DNA from: Candidatus Saccharimonadota bacterium
GTDB taxonomy: Bacteria > Patescibacteriota > Saccharimonadia > Saccharimonadales > Saccharimonadaceae
DNA length: 64,000 bases
NCBI GenBank assembly: GCA_905372275.1
Contig: CAJPON010000001.1
Span: 1 to 64,000, forward strand
Reading direction: 5' to 3'
Below the pieces are notes generated by a model. That model was not told the DNA's origin. It was given only the letters and a program-made list of their open reading frames with translations, and made no database searches. A program made the position numbers and the translations under genes. Positions 7,174 through 15,790 of this stretch are shown here, in pieces (the stretch's first letter is position 1; the number at the start of each line of letters is the position of its first letter).

Positions 7174-8315
7174 GAAACACCTCCTCCGCCGCTGTTTGGT
7201 ACGGCAGCGATCCAGGTTTGTCCGCGATTTAGTGCGACTGGTTTGCCAGCAGCGTCGATGAGTTCAAGCGGGCTAAAGCGGTCATTCTTGCGCCAAGTGC
7301 ATTCAGCGGCCGTGCCGTTCTGAAACACTGTTGCAGTACCGGTACCATTAGTAACGATACTTTGCCGCCAGCCGTCTTCCATGACGGTAGTCTCGTTGAC
7401 ATGCAGCGCGATGACGACGCTCGGCGCTAGCCTACCCTCTTCACGGTCGTTACTGGCCTGCCCGCCGATACTGCGTAGATAGGTGTTGCTAGCCTTGTCA
7501 TAGTCGTAATGGGTGTTATACCAACTGCTAGAGAAATTGATGTCGATACTGACGGCGTTTGGTTTGTCGCTGGCCTTGCCGTCAGTGCGGGTGAAACTGG
7601 TGAATTGCGATGATTTATAGCCTTTGCCAGCGTTGAGCGCGTCTAATTTCTCGAAGCTAGTATAGACATTGTGCGGCGGCCGCCGATCATTAGCGCGCCA
7701 GTACGAACTGCCGTTGAAGAACTGATCGATATCGCGATATTTACCGTTGCGAACCTCTTGCAGTGAAGCATGGCTACCGCCGACGTGGGCGACGCTAGCC
7801 TGATATGGTGCTAGCCAATCGACATAATACATACGCAGGCTGCGGACTGGGCCGATGAGCTGCGGCTTGTGCTGTTGAAATAGTGTCAGAAAGCGCGTGA
7901 TGCCGCCTTCGGCGATGGCTTCGTAGACGACTTCGGCCTGCTTGAGCCCGGAATGCGGCCGGGCATCAGGCGAATTTTCGATCATGATGGCAGTGACTGG
8001 TTTGGATAGGTCGGCCTTAGAGGCAACTTCAATGCCATTGAGGTGGGAATAGTATTTTTCGGCAGGTTTAGGAGCTTTTTTGGCAGGAGCATGATACGCG
8101 GTGTCGGCAACTGGTGCGCGATATGTCAATACGAAGGCCACCGCCCCGCTGATAGCGATCAGGGTTGCACCGCAAATGCACATTGTTGCAATACGATGAC
8201 GATTAATGAAATCGCGCAACCGCTGAAGCCGCAACTGCTTACTACCAGCCTCGTAGTGTTGCGCCACGAGCGGGCTCGGTTGTCTATTTCGTCTGCGTAT
8301 TTTTTGCTTTTGCAT
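7164..8315 (-). CDS. DUF3048 domain protein, membrane anchored
   Basis: 383 residues. A basic cytoplasmic N-terminus is followed by one transmembrane segment (about 43-65), then an extracytoplasmic region with the YerB-like DUF3048 signature (ARPHSGLKQAEVVYEAIAEG, GGITRFL, GPVRSLR). The C-terminal part (about 260-383) matches the second half of that family (VSIDINFSSS, RPPHNVYTS, GQTWIAAVP). Its biochemical role is not established. It is the first gene of the kinase / response-regulator operon, so it may be an envelope protein whose state the kinase senses (inference). The ATG is 9 nt from a TATAAT element. Confidence 0.88.
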   Translation of the reverse strand: MQKQKIRRRNRQPSPLVAQHYEAGSKQLRLQRLRDFINRHRIATMCICGATLIAISGAVAFVLTYRAPVADTAYHAPAKKAPKPAEKYYSHLNGIEVASKADLSKPVTAIMIENSPDARPHSGLKQAEVVYEAIAEGGITRFLTLFQQHKPQLIGPVRSLRMYYVDWLAPYQASVAHVGGSHASLQEVRNGKYRDIDQFFNGSSYWRANDRRPPHNVYTSFEKLDALNAGKGYKSSQFTSFTRTDGKASDKPNAVSIDINFSSSWYNTHYDYDKASNTYLRSIGGQASNDREEGRLAPSVVIALHVNETTVMEDGWRQSIVTNGTGTATVFQNGTAAECTWRKNDRFSPLELIDAAGKPVALNRGQTWIAAVPNSGGGGVSWQ

Positions 8316-8324
8316 CTCGGTAAA

Positions 8325-8330
8325 ATTATA
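8325..8330 (-). promoter_or_regulatory. -10 element of the DUF3048-kinase operon
   Basis: TATAAT on the minus strand lies 9 nt before the ATG at 8315. The WhiB-like gene starts divergently about 60 bp away. Confidence 0.6.
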
Positions 8331-8391
8331 GCATAATTGGTGTGAATTGGTTATGGTTTGCGCGATGTGCTGCGTATGCTATTATTGCGTC

Positions 8392-8721
8392 ATGGGTTTG
8401 TTGAGAGGTGAAGCAATACACGAAATAAATCTACAGAATAGTACTAGAGCTACTGCGGATCCGAGCTTCGGTGTCGAATGGCAAGCAGGCGCAGCGTGCA
8501 GCCCTAGTACTGCTGAATTGTTCTTTCCTTTGGGCAACTATAGAGATGCCAAGCAAAAAGAACAAGCCAGACGCGCTAAAAGGATTTGCCGTGATTGTCC
8601 AGTTGTGTCTGAATGCTTGGAGTATGCGTTAAGTAATAATCTGAATGAAACAGATGATGGTATCTGGGGTGGTATGACCCCACGCGAGCGTCGAAATCTT
8701 AAAGATCAAAATAATCAGTAG
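8392..8721 (+). CDS. WhiB-like Fe-S transcriptional regulator
   Basis: 109 residues. Four cysteines (C36, C66, C69, C75) have the WhiB arrangement C-Xn-C-X2-C-X5-C. After them come an acidic stretch and the G-I-W-G-G turn (residues 90-94), then a basic helix (MTPRERRNLK), the part used to bind DNA. Wbl proteins hold a 4Fe-4S cluster sensitive to O2 and NO and act with the principal sigma factor. The family is regarded as typical of Actinobacteria and their phages. The ATG at 8392 is chosen because the upstream in-frame extension is cysteine-rich and unlike the family. TATGCT lies 11 nt upstream. Confidence 0.85.
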   Translation: MGLLRGEAIHEINLQNSTRATADPSFGVEWQAGAACSPSTAELFFPLGNYRDAKQKEQARRAKRICRDCPVVSECLEYALSNNLNETDDGIWGGMTPRERRNLKDQNNQ

Positions 8722-8741
8722 AATTTTTGGCTAGTTGCGAT

Positions 8742-8770
8742 TTGACAAAAAATAAGTAGAGTTGTAGAAT
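8742..8770 (+). promoter_or_regulatory. consensus sigma70-type promoter
   Basis: TTGACA (8742-8747), a 17-nt spacer and TAGAAT (8765-8770). Transcription would begin near 8777, giving a roughly 36-nt leader with a strong ribosome site before the gene at 8813. Most other genes here lack a -35 this good. Confidence 0.8.
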
Positions 8771-8812
8771 ATTAGAATATTCTCTTCGGATAGATGGAAG
8801 GGGGAAGAGGAT

Positions 8813-9673
8813 ATGTTGCTTGAGATTGTCAAGGAGACGACCGCAAATAGTTCAACTAGTTGGGTTTTTACTACGTACGATATCTCGGTGTCGTACGTAG
8901 TTGATGGTCAGCCAATCGCTGAGGATCTTTTCGAGGAGAAGTCTCCAGCTTTTTCTTCAAAGCTGCTTGAGGAAGGATACTATTTCGTCGCAGGGGTGAC
9001 CTGCGACGAAATAGTCAATATCCCAGAGCTTCGGTATGATCTACTTGGCGTGCCAGAGGGTGTTAGGCGGCCACGTCGCAGTTTGCGGCAGTGGCTGAAA
9101 ACTCGACGATTCTCTACCTCTGCTGATACGACGGAGGTCACCCGCGTTTCTGACGCGGTGGTTCGCGTCATTAGGCAGTTGGCGCTTTCGTCGTGTTCCT
9201 CTCACGACGTTAAGATGCTTAAGAAGCATCGTCATCTCGTAGAGCCGGCTAGGCCTGTTCTCCCACGACGGCTGGTCGACGACCAGCTGGTGGCGCAAAT
9301 CTTCGGTCGCAGACCCGACCTTTTCCTCTATATCGGAGGAGAGCTTGGATGGTGGCTTAGCCACCGCACGCCCGAAAACCAGCTGGGAGGTCGTCTGCCC
9401 AGACGTCTCTGGAGCGATCTGATTGATCAGGTTGTTCTGACTGTTCGGAAGGAGGTGGATCCGATCTTGGCTCGTCTACAGGCAGAAGAAGAGGTGAATA
9501 GTCTGGATTCTTCTGTTCTTGCTAAGAACCCTCCCTGCTCTAGCTCAGAGGAGGTGGCACAGCAGCGACACGGGCAGCAGCTGCGCGAGGTGGCCTCGCT
9601 TTGCAATGAGACACCTGAAGAGTTGGTCGCCCGCCACCTGCTGACTGATGAGGCGCGACGACGTCTCTACTGA
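8813..9673 (+). CDS. hypothetical protein encoded by a hairpin-saturated mRNA
   Basis: 286 residues, not recognised. The N-terminus (about 1-75) is beta-rich. The middle is basic with RRPRRSLRQWLKTRR. The C-terminus is helical and charged, and there is no signal peptide or membrane segment. The gene has its own TTGACA/TAGAAT promoter, a strong ribosome site (GGGGGAAGAGG) and a terminator. Its coding strand contains more than ten perfect inverted repeats with short loops, among them a 16-bp one at 8979-9015 and a 10-bp one at 8871-8900. Others lie at 9142-9158, 9189-9209, 9214-9230, 9271-9287, 9351-9365, 9392-9405, 9515-9529 and 9585-9599. Codon choice therefore seems constrained by RNA or DNA folding. 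The gene follows a WhiB-like regulator. Confidence 0.75.
   Translation: MLLEIVKETTANSSTSWVFTTYDISVSYVVDGQPIAEDLFEEKSPAFSSKLLEEGYYFVAGVTCDEIVNIPELRYDLLGVPEGVRRPRRSLRQWLKTRRFSTSADTTEVTRVSDAVVRVIRQLALSSCSSHDVKMLKKHRHLVEPARPVLPRRLVDDQLVAQIFGRRPDLFLYIGGELGWWLSHRTPENQLGGRLPRRLWSDLIDQVVLTVRKEVDPILARLQAEEEVNSLDSSVLAKNPPCSSSEEVAQQRHGQQLREVASLCNETPEELVARHLLTDEARRRLY
8871..8900. repeat. perfect 10-bp inverted repeat inside coding sequence
   Basis: CTACGTACGA and TCGTACGTAG flank a 10-nt loop. A 10-nt self-complementary stretch, CAACTAGTTG, lies just before it at 8853-8862. Confidence 0.9.
8979..9015. repeat. perfect 16-bp inverted repeat inside coding sequence
   Basis: ACTATTTCGTCGCAGG (8979-8994), loop GGTGA, CCTGCGACGAAATAGT (9000-9015). 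No mismatch. It encodes an ordinary stretch of protein (YYFVAGVTCDEIV). Confidence 0.95.
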
Positions 9674-9684
9674 TTCTATCCGCT

Positions 9685-9738
9685 GGGGTTGTCTGCTTAT
9701 ATTTATAATATATAGCAGACAACCCCCTTACTTTTTGC
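9685..9738 (+). terminator. rho-independent terminator
   Basis: GGGGTTGTCTGCT (9685-9697) pairs perfectly with AGCAGACAACCCC. The loop is AT-rich and a T-rich tail (CTTACTTTTT) follows. It ends the hairpin-rich gene and separates it from convergent gltX. Confidence 0.85.
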
Positions 9739-9767
9739 TAATTTATTGTTATTTTAACCCCAGGTAT

Positions 9768-11231
9768 CTAGATAGAGTTTTGAAGCCGTGCCATAGTGTG
9801 TTCGCGACCAATCAATGCCAACGTATCGTTCAGCTGCGGGCTGAACGGTGCCCAGGTGACGGCGATGCGGATCAGGCTGAAGAGAATGCCGGGCTTTTGG
9901 CCGGTTGTTTCCAGCAATTTGTTCAGGCAGGTTTGGATTGATTCTGGCGTCCAGTCGGCGAGTTTGGCGAGCTCAGCGCGGGCGGTTTCTAAAAGTTCGC
10001 GCCGCTCGCTGTCGGACAACTTCTTTAGCTGCTTATTGCCGTCAATAAGTTCCATGTTAATCTCAGGCTCCGTGAAAAAGTAGCCAAATCCGCGTAAATC
10101 TTCAAACATTTTCAGGCGGTCTTGCGCTAAAGCCAGCACTTTCATGCGGTATTCCTTAGTTATATTTGGGGCATAGGCGGATTCCGGCCAGAAACCAGTC
10201 TGTCCCCCGTTTTTCTGCGGGTTATCGTCCTGTGGCGACACATACTCGTAAAGCCTATCGACGGGAACATTGCGTATGTGAGCGCCATTAAGCCATAACA
10301 AGCGTTTTTCGTCAAACCGCGCGCCTGATTTTTGGACGCGTTTCAGGCTAAATTTTTCGATCAATTCGTCTCTGGTGAAAACCTCCTGTTCGGTGCCGTC
10401 GTTCCACCCCAGGCTGGCGAGGAAATTGAGCATGGCGTCTGGCAGATAGCCCTCTTCTCTGTAGGCTAGGATGTCTTTGGCGCCGTCGCGTTTGGACAAT
10501 TTCTTATTGCCCCGCTCGTTCATGATCGGTGGTACCGAGGCGAATATCGGCCGGGGTATACCCAGCGCATCGTAGAGATTAAGGTATTTGGGCGTACTGG
10601 CAAGGAACTCTTGTCCGCGGATAACGTGGGTGATTTCCATTTCGGCGTCATCAACAATGTGCGCAAAATTATAGGTCGGAAAGCCGTCGGATTTAACCAA
10701 TATAAAATCATCAATTACCTCTGGGCCGGCGTGCATTTCGCCCATGACCTCGTCGTGCCAGGTGTAAGCTTTCGGTTCTGAACGAAAGCGCAGCGGCTGG
10801 CTGCCATCCCAAACCGGCGGGTTTTCCGGGCGGTAATCACGGTACAAAAAAGGCTTTTTATGGGCTTTGGCTTCTTCGCGAAAAGCGTCTAGCTGCTCCG
10901 GCGTATACGGATCGGCATAAGCGCGGCCAGCGTCAATGAGTTTTTGCGCATATTTACGGTAAATGTCAAGCCGCTCTGATTGCTTGTACGGTCCAAATTC
11001 GCCGCCAAAATCGTCTGGACCTTCGTCTGGTATAAGGTCGAGCCACCTTAGGCATTTATAAATATGCTCTACGCTGCCAGATACTTCCCTTTTTTGGTCG
11101 GTGTCTTCTATGCGCAGGATGAATTTTCCATTTGACTGCCGAGCGATGAGCCAAGCAAATAGCGCGGTACGCATACCGCCGACGTGCATATAGCCAGTTG
11201 GGCTAGGCGCGAAACGAGTGCGCGTAGTCAT
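9768..11231 (-). CDS. gltX: glutamyl-tRNA synthetase
   Basis: 487 residues, normal length. The HIGH-type motif is HVGG (about residue 16) after RFAPSPTGYM, and the KMSKS-type motif is KLSKRDGAKD (about residue 254). The class I signature GKFILRIEDTD and the anticodon-binding alpha-helical C-terminus are present. It charges tRNA-Glu in the cytoplasm. Whether it is discriminating or also charges tRNA-Gln cannot be read from motifs alone. The start overlaps the stop of the small coiled-coil gene by 4 nt (ATGA), so the two are coupled. Confidence 0.96.
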   Translation of the reverse strand: MTTRTRFAPSPTGYMHVGGMRTALFAWLIARQSNGKFILRIEDTDQKREVSGSVEHIYKCLRWLDLIPDEGPDDFGGEFGPYKQSERLDIYRKYAQKLIDAGRAYADPYTPEQLDAFREEAKAHKKPFLYRDYRPENPPVWDGSQPLRFRSEPKAYTWHDEVMGEMHAGPEVIDDFILVKSDGFPTYNFAHIVDDAEMEITHVIRGQEFLASTPKYLNLYDALGIPRPIFASVPPIMNERGNKKLSKRDGAKDILAYREEGYLPDAMLNFLASLGWNDGTEQEVFTRDELIEKFSLKRVQKSGARFDEKRLLWLNGAHIRNVPVDRLYEYVSPQDDNPQKNGGQTGFWPESAYAPNITKEYRMKVLALAQDRLKMFEDLRGFGYFFTEPEINMELIDGNKQLKKLSDSERRELLETARAELAKLADWTPESIQTCLNKLLETTGQKPGILFSLIRIAVTWAPFSPQLNDTLALIGREHTMARLQNSI

Positions 11232-11476
11232 GAGGCGCTCTCTTCTAATTTGGCGACGCGCCGATCAAGTAATTCTAGCTCGTGCCGAGTGGTTTTGTCG
11301 TTATCAACGACAGCTCGTTTGATGGTTCTGACGTCGGTCTTGAGGCTATCGAACTCCTCGCGTAAATTATTGAATTCCTCGCGTGTTGGTTGGTTTGATA
11401 CAATCTCTAATACCGCGCGCATCTGCGAACGGATTTCTTCAAGAATGACGTTGGTGTAATTTTTGTCGTCGCCCAT
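11228..11476 (-). CDS. small coiled-coil protein upstream of gltX
   Basis: 82 residues, nearly all a heptad-patterned charged helix (LREEFDSLKTDVRTIKRAVV, then HELELLDRRVAKLEE). No catalytic motif or membrane segment. It shares a 4-nt overlap with gltX and a leaderless promoter (TATAAT 6 nt before the ATG), so it heads that operon. It could be a structural or regulatory partner, or simply a conserved lineage-specific peptide. Function unknown. Confidence 0.75.
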   Translation of the reverse strand: MGDDKNYTNVILEEIRSQMRAVLEIVSNQPTREEFNNLREEFDSLKTDVRTIKRAVVDNDKTTRHELELLDRRVAKLEESAS

Positions 11477-11482
11477 GGCCTA

Positions 11483-11488
11483 ATTATA
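11483..11488 (-). promoter_or_regulatory. -10 element of the coiled-coil/gltX operon
   Basis: TATAAT, 6 nt before the ATG at 11476. Confidence 0.65.
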
Positions 11489-11489
11489 G

Positions 11490-11510
11490 CAAAAAGCACC
11501 CGGCAGGTGC
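11490..11510 (-). terminator. terminator of the membrane protein gene at 11583
   Basis: On the minus strand GCACC-TGCCG-GGTGC is followed by TTTTTGC. It abuts the -10 of the next transcript. Confidence 0.65.
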
Positions 11511-11582
11511 AAAAGTTAAGAGTTATCTCCATATCGCCAAAAACAAGGCTTATCCTTATATTATACCACAAATACGCATAAA

Positions 11583-12635
11583 TTACAAACTGGCGGCTAT
11601 CTTTTGGATTTGTTCTGGCGCTAGCTCGGCGTTACCGTCGACGGTGTAAAGAATACCAGCATTAACCCAAGCGGCATGGGTGCCGTAGGAATAGATGGTT
11701 AGGCCATTGGCAGCGGTCGTGGTGTATTTGTCGCGGGATTTCGGCTTGATGTAATTTTCGAGCACGGCCGATGAATCCCATTCGGAGCGAGTTTGCGCTA
11801 AGGTGAAATTCTCGTTGCTGCCGTTAGCGGCAAACTTCATGATTACGCTGCCCTGCTGGTAAGCAACCGGACCATTGAGGCTATAGCCAGACGGCTGATA
11901 ATTCGGATAAGAAGCATTAATGCCAGCCTGTGAGGCGGCTATACGGGTGCTCAAAGCGGGCATATTGATATATGTGAAGTAGGCGCCTAGCAGTAGGACA
12001 GCTATAGCTGTGCTGCCAACGCTAACCAGGCGGCGCCAAAGCGAAGTATTCTTTGCTGGCTTGACTTCTTTGCGCTGTTGGCGCGTCAACATCTTGTCGG
12101 TAGCTTCCTGAATGGCTTGCTGCTTGATAACTTGTGATGGCAAGACGCTGCGCGTTTGCTGCTGCTTGATGATTGCTTGCCGCTGGCGAGCAGTCTGTTC
12201 AAGCTGATTGGCGGTAGGCGCTATGTCTGGGGTCTCCGGGGTGGTTGGACGCTTAACAGGCGGTTTGGTAGCAGTTGTAGCTTTGGCAAAATGCGCAATA
12301 TTAGACGATCGGCGAATATCTTGGACGCGGCGAGTTCTCTTGCTGCGGCGAATGATTTGCGGCGTACTGCGCTCGGCCGCTAAGCGCTGCGAACTGCGAG
12401 CGACAGATTTTTCTTTAATACCCGCTGTGGTGGCGGCTCGCACTGGCGCTACTGAATCAATGGTGCGCGGTTGTTTCTTGATATATTTGCGCTGCAGAGT
12501 GTGGGATTTTTGGGTGCCGCTATGAAAATTGCTAGCCGCGGCTGCTGGCGTGCGTGCCGATCTCTGGGCATCGAGAATATTGCCAGTTTCGGCGTCGTAG
12601 ACATTACCCTTGATGGTTATGTTGTTGTTTGTCAT
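11583..12635 (-). CDS. membrane-anchored protein with DUF4367-like C-terminal domain
   Basis: 350 residues. A long, basic, low-complexity cytoplasmic half rich in R, Q, T and P (1-200) precedes one transmembrane segment (about 203-225). The extracytoplasmic domain (about 230-350) ends with a pattern seen in DUF4367-like proteins: GLTIYSYGTHAAWVNAGILY, then a final helix EQIQKIAASL. Such domains occur in surface or anti-sigma-like proteins, but no anti-sigma motif is visible here. The gene is divergent from the PEGA-domain gene at 12730. Start region AAGGGAAATG. Confidence 0.75.
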   Translation of the reverse strand: MTNNNITIKGNVYDAETGNILDAQRSARTPAAAASNFHSGTQKSHTLQRKYIKKQPRTIDSVAPVRAATTAGIKEKSVARSSQRLAAERSTPQIIRRSKRTRRVQDIRRSSNIAHFAKATTATKPPVKRPTTPETPDIAPTANQLEQTARQRQAIIKQQQTRSVLPSQVIKQQAIQEATDKMLTRQQRKEVKPAKNTSLWRRLVSVGSTAIAVLLLGAYFTYINMPALSTRIAASQAGINASYPNYQPSGYSLNGPVAYQQGSVIMKFAANGSNENFTLAQTRSEWDSSAVLENYIKPKSRDKYTTTAANGLTIYSYGTHAAWVNAGILYTVDGNAELAPEQIQKIAASL

Positions 12636-12716
12636 TTCCCTTACCTATGTTTGCGATACTACTCGTGCTTAACTATTATCATAGCCTAATTTGCTATTAC
12701 ACGCAATAGCAAGTGG

Positions 12717-12722
12717 TATAAT
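12717..12722 (+). promoter_or_regulatory. -10 element of leaderless PEGA-domain gene
   Basis: TATAAT, 7 nt before the ATG at 12730. Confidence 0.7.
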
Positions 12723-12729
12723 ACGTACT

Positions 12730-14181
12730 ATGAATCAGCAAAAAAATCGGCGCAAGCAGCGTATTAAATTAACCTTTACTTATGCTGTGATGACCCTGGC
12801 AGTTCTAGCGTTGGCAGTGGTTTGTTTGATGCTAGTACAAGGCTATCGTTTAGATTTTGATCGAGGCACGGTTAGACAAGGCGGCATGATGCAGTTTGAC
12901 TCGCGGCCTGATGGCGCAATAATTCAAATAGACGCCGCGACGCTAGCTAACCGGACGGCGACGCGTATCGTGGCGACGGCCGGGCAGCACACGGTAACGG
13001 TATCGAAAGACGGGTTTGTGCCTTGGCAAAAACAAGTTAACGTCAAGGCCGGCTCAATCCTTTGGTTAAATTACGTCAAGCTAGTACCGACGAGCATTGA
13101 GGCCAAAGACGCGATGGAACTCGCTAGCCTCGACAGCGCAGCGGCAGCGCCTGATAAATCGCGCTTTGCGGTTATCCAAAACAAGCAGCAGCCAGCGGTT
13201 GATTTTCTCAAAGTTGATAACGACCGGATCGAACATAAGCAGCGTGTTCTATCTGCTGATAGTTACACGGCCGACGGCGCTAACCACAGTTTTGCAATTG
13301 AATCGTGGAGCAAGGATAGCAAACGAGTGTTAATCAGCCATTCTTTTGATGATTCAAAAGAATATCTTATCGTTGACCTCGATGGCAAGGCGCAAAACAT
13401 CACCCACGATATCGGCGTGCAAATCAGCAAATTAGCTTTCGACAAAAGCGACTCGCAGAATGTGTATGTGTTGACGGCCGACAGCGATGTTCGCCGGATT
13501 AGACTGTCGGATAAAACGTTGTCGGGTCCGCTAATTAGCGATGCTAGTGATTTTTATATTTCTAGAAACGGTTGGATTAGCTATACTACCAAGCCGAATA
13601 ATAGCGGCGAGCGGACGATTGGCTATTTGTCGAAAGGCGCATCAAAGCCGCGGGCCTTGCAAACTTTCAAGGATATGTCCGGGCGCAGTCTTAATCTAGC
13701 GATTGAGGAGTATTATTATGATAATTTTGCGCTCATTACTCACGGCAAAATGGTTGCTGTCAAGAAGGTAAAATTGCCAGCAAGCGATTCGACAGACGAA
13801 CTGCAGCAAGAGTTGCTGGCTACACTGCCGCTGGCAACAGACGTTTCGTACGCAGGCTTTTCGCCGAACGAACACCTGTATGTTTACGCACAAGCTGGGG
13901 CTAGCTTGGTGACTTATAATTTAGAGCTGCGGTCGATTGCTAACGTCTCAATGAAGACTACCGCTACGAGTGAAATCGCTTGGCTGGATAATTCGCATAT
14001 TATGCGAGTGGCAGGTGGTACCTTTGAATTCGGCGACTATGACGGTACTAATATGCACACCATGGCGACCGATGCAGTTGGCTCGGCAGCAATGCAATCG
14101 TCGAATAACCGTTTCTTGTATTATTTCCGCAAGCATAGCTCTGGTAAAATCACTGCTTCCTATATCAAAATGTACGACTAA
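12730..14181 (+). CDS. membrane-anchored PEGA-domain protein
   Basis: 483 residues from the ATG at 12730, chosen because TATAAT sits 7 nt before it. A basic N-terminus and one transmembrane helix (about 14-36) are followed by a PEGA domain (about 55-110, with SRPDGAIIQIDA, TVTVSKDGFVPWQKQVNV). The rest (about 130-483) has repeated beta-strand motifs of propeller type (SKDSKRVLISHS, FDKSDSQNVYVL, SPNEHLYVYAQ). PEGA domains are common in surface proteins that bind envelope polymers. Convergent with the sortase gene. Confidence 0.8.
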   Translation: MNQQKNRRKQRIKLTFTYAVMTLAVLALAVVCLMLVQGYRLDFDRGTVRQGGMMQFDSRPDGAIIQIDAATLANRTATRIVATAGQHTVTVSKDGFVPWQKQVNVKAGSILWLNYVKLVPTSIEAKDAMELASLDSAAAAPDKSRFAVIQNKQQPAVDFLKVDNDRIEHKQRVLSADSYTADGANHSFAIESWSKDSKRVLISHSFDDSKEYLIVDLDGKAQNITHDIGVQISKLAFDKSDSQNVYVLTADSDVRRIRLSDKTLSGPLISDASDFYISRNGWISYTTKPNNSGERTIGYLSKGASKPRALQTFKDMSGRSLNLAIEEYYYDNFALITHGKMVAVKKVKLPASDSTDELQQELLATLPLATDVSYAGFSPNEHLYVYAQAGASLVTYNLELRSIANVSMKTTATSEIAWLDNSHIMRVAGGTFEFGDYDGTNMHTMATDAVGSAAMQSSNNRFLYYFRKHSSGKITASYIKMYD

Positions 14182-14258
14182 GTTCAATAATTCAGCAAGA
14201 TTTTGCCCGCCGGTTGCTGTTGCTTGTTGAGCGCCGGGAGAAGTTTTGCCGTGAGCGG

Positions 14259-15593
14259 CTAATTACCGATACCAAAGATCCGCTGCAAGAATGTCGGCGA
14301 GTTGGCTGGCATTTTCTTGGTCGAGGCAGCGGTATTGCTGTTTTGCTCGGCGGTTTTGGCTTCATTCGGATTCGGGCTGATTTGCTCGCCGAAAACTAGT
14401 AGGCGGTTTTGTGCTGTGCCTAGCGGCGTACAAGTGATTAGCGTAATGTAAGGCTTGTCGTTACCGATTTGTAGCGACGCAACGTCGGTCGGCTTTACTA
14501 CCTTGGTGCCAGTGATTTTATAAGTATAGCGCGTGCCGTTGTAATTAGCGTAAACCACATCGCCAGCGGCCATCTTCTCTAGCCGAGCAAAAATAAATTT
14601 ATAATCGCCGCTGTCAGTCCAGTCGTTAGAGGAATGACCAGAAACGACGAAATTACCCTTTTCGCCAGGCTTAGCGTTGGCACCTTGGATATTGAACCAA
14701 ACAATGCCTTTGTCCATGGCTTGATTTAGCGAGTTGGTGTCGGCGGCATTAGCGTCCCAAACGATTGGCACATCAACGGCAATCTTCGGGATAAGCAGCC
14801 GCGACTCGTTGGTAGCGACTTTGGTGGTGTTCGGGGAGACGATAATTGATTCGGGGTCGGTGGCGCCTGGTGAGACGTACGCCTCGACGTAGGCGAACAA
14901 AACGCGATTATACTGCAAAAATAGAAAAATAATCATCACCGCGCAAGCTGCCATGATTGGCATAAAATGACGGCTACCGCGGACCTTCTTGGCCTTGTCG
15001 TTGATTTTGCGGCGAATGGAACTGCGCAGATCGTTGACGGCCTCCTCTTGCGATACGGTATCGTTGTTTGGCGTTGAGTTTTGGCTTTTTTGCGCTTGCT
15101 GAGCGGCTTGCTTTTTGAGCGACTTGCGGGTGGCATCAATCTGCGAGACGTAGTAGCGCTCGTAATACTGCTGATAATATGTTTGCCAGGCGGTGTGGTA
15201 TTTTTGCCAAGAAGCATCATGTGTAGCAGGCGTGGAGCTCTGGTTCATGGTGCGGGTATACGGGTTTTTGTCTGGGTCGACGGCGCCAGGGCCGGCCGTA
15301 ACGCTGTTAGACTGCGCACTATCAGCGACAGTGCCAGATGGCTGCGGGTAGGCGTTTGTTTGCGGCGAGTGCGAGTTCTTTTGGGGCTCCTCGGCCTGTT
15401 TGGGCTTTTTTGCGTTAGAATTTGGCTGCTGGCCAGCTGCAGCAGTAGCGTGCGGATCGTTTTGAATAATCGAACTGATCTGTTGGCGGACAATATCAGC
15501 CGCTGCCGACCGGTGCTGGTCGGTTAGTGTGCTGTGATGAGGCGCTCCGTCTCTGGGCGGAACGGTTAATGATGAACGATCGTCTGGCTTCAT
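14259..15593 (-). CDS. sortase with long cytoplasmic N-terminal region
   Basis: 444 residues. Residues 1-205 are polar and low in complexity (P, Q, N, S), unusual for sortases, whose N-tails are normally short. A transmembrane segment (about 208-232) precedes the beta-barrel. Catalytic residues are visible: His320 (VVSGHSSN), Cys388 (LITCTP) and Arg397 (NRLLVFGE). The enzyme cleaves LPXTG-type motifs and transfers the protein to a cell-wall acceptor. An LPKTG protein lies 330 bp away, separated only by tRNA-Leu, and is the likely substrate. TATAAT occurs 13 nt upstream of the ATG. Confidence 0.92.
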   Translation of the reverse strand: MKPDDRSSLTVPPRDGAPHHSTLTDQHRSAAADIVRQQISSIIQNDPHATAAAGQQPNSNAKKPKQAEEPQKNSHSPQTNAYPQPSGTVADSAQSNSVTAGPGAVDPDKNPYTRTMNQSSTPATHDASWQKYHTAWQTYYQQYYERYYVSQIDATRKSLKKQAAQQAQKSQNSTPNNDTVSQEEAVNDLRSSIRRKINDKAKKVRGSRHFMPIMAACAVMIIFLFLQYNRVLFAYVEAYVSPGATDPESIIVSPNTTKVATNESRLLIPKIAVDVPIVWDANAADTNSLNQAMDKGIVWFNIQGANAKPGEKGNFVVSGHSSNDWTDSGDYKFIFARLEKMAAGDVVYANYNGTRYTYKITGTKVVKPTDVASLQIGNDKPYITLITCTPLGTAQNRLLVFGEQISPNPNEAKTAEQNSNTAASTKKMPANSPTFLQRIFGIGN

Positions 15594-15674
15594 ACTTTCT
15601 ATGCTAATTATAGCGTAATTAGCGGTTATTTACTAGTTAGCTCTGGTCTGTTACAATGAAAATGTACCTTTTCT

Positions 15675-15761
15675 GCCGCGGTGATGGAATTGGTAGACAT
15701 GAGAGACTCAAAATCTCTTGAGCATTAGCTCGTGCCGGTTCAAGTCCGGCCCGCGGTACCA
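15675..15761 (+). tRNA. tRNA-Leu (CAA)
   Basis: The class II tRNA has the acceptor GCCGCGG paired with CCGCGGT, anticodon arm AGAGA-CTCAAAA-TCTCT (CAA), a long variable arm and an encoded CCA. Confidence 0.93.
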
Positions 15762-15767
15762 TAAGAT

Positions 15768-15790
15768 AGACGTGTGTGGGCGTCTTTTTT
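15768..15790 (+). terminator. terminator of tRNA-Leu
   Basis: AGACG-TGTGTGGG-CGTCT followed by TTTTT. Confidence 0.6.
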
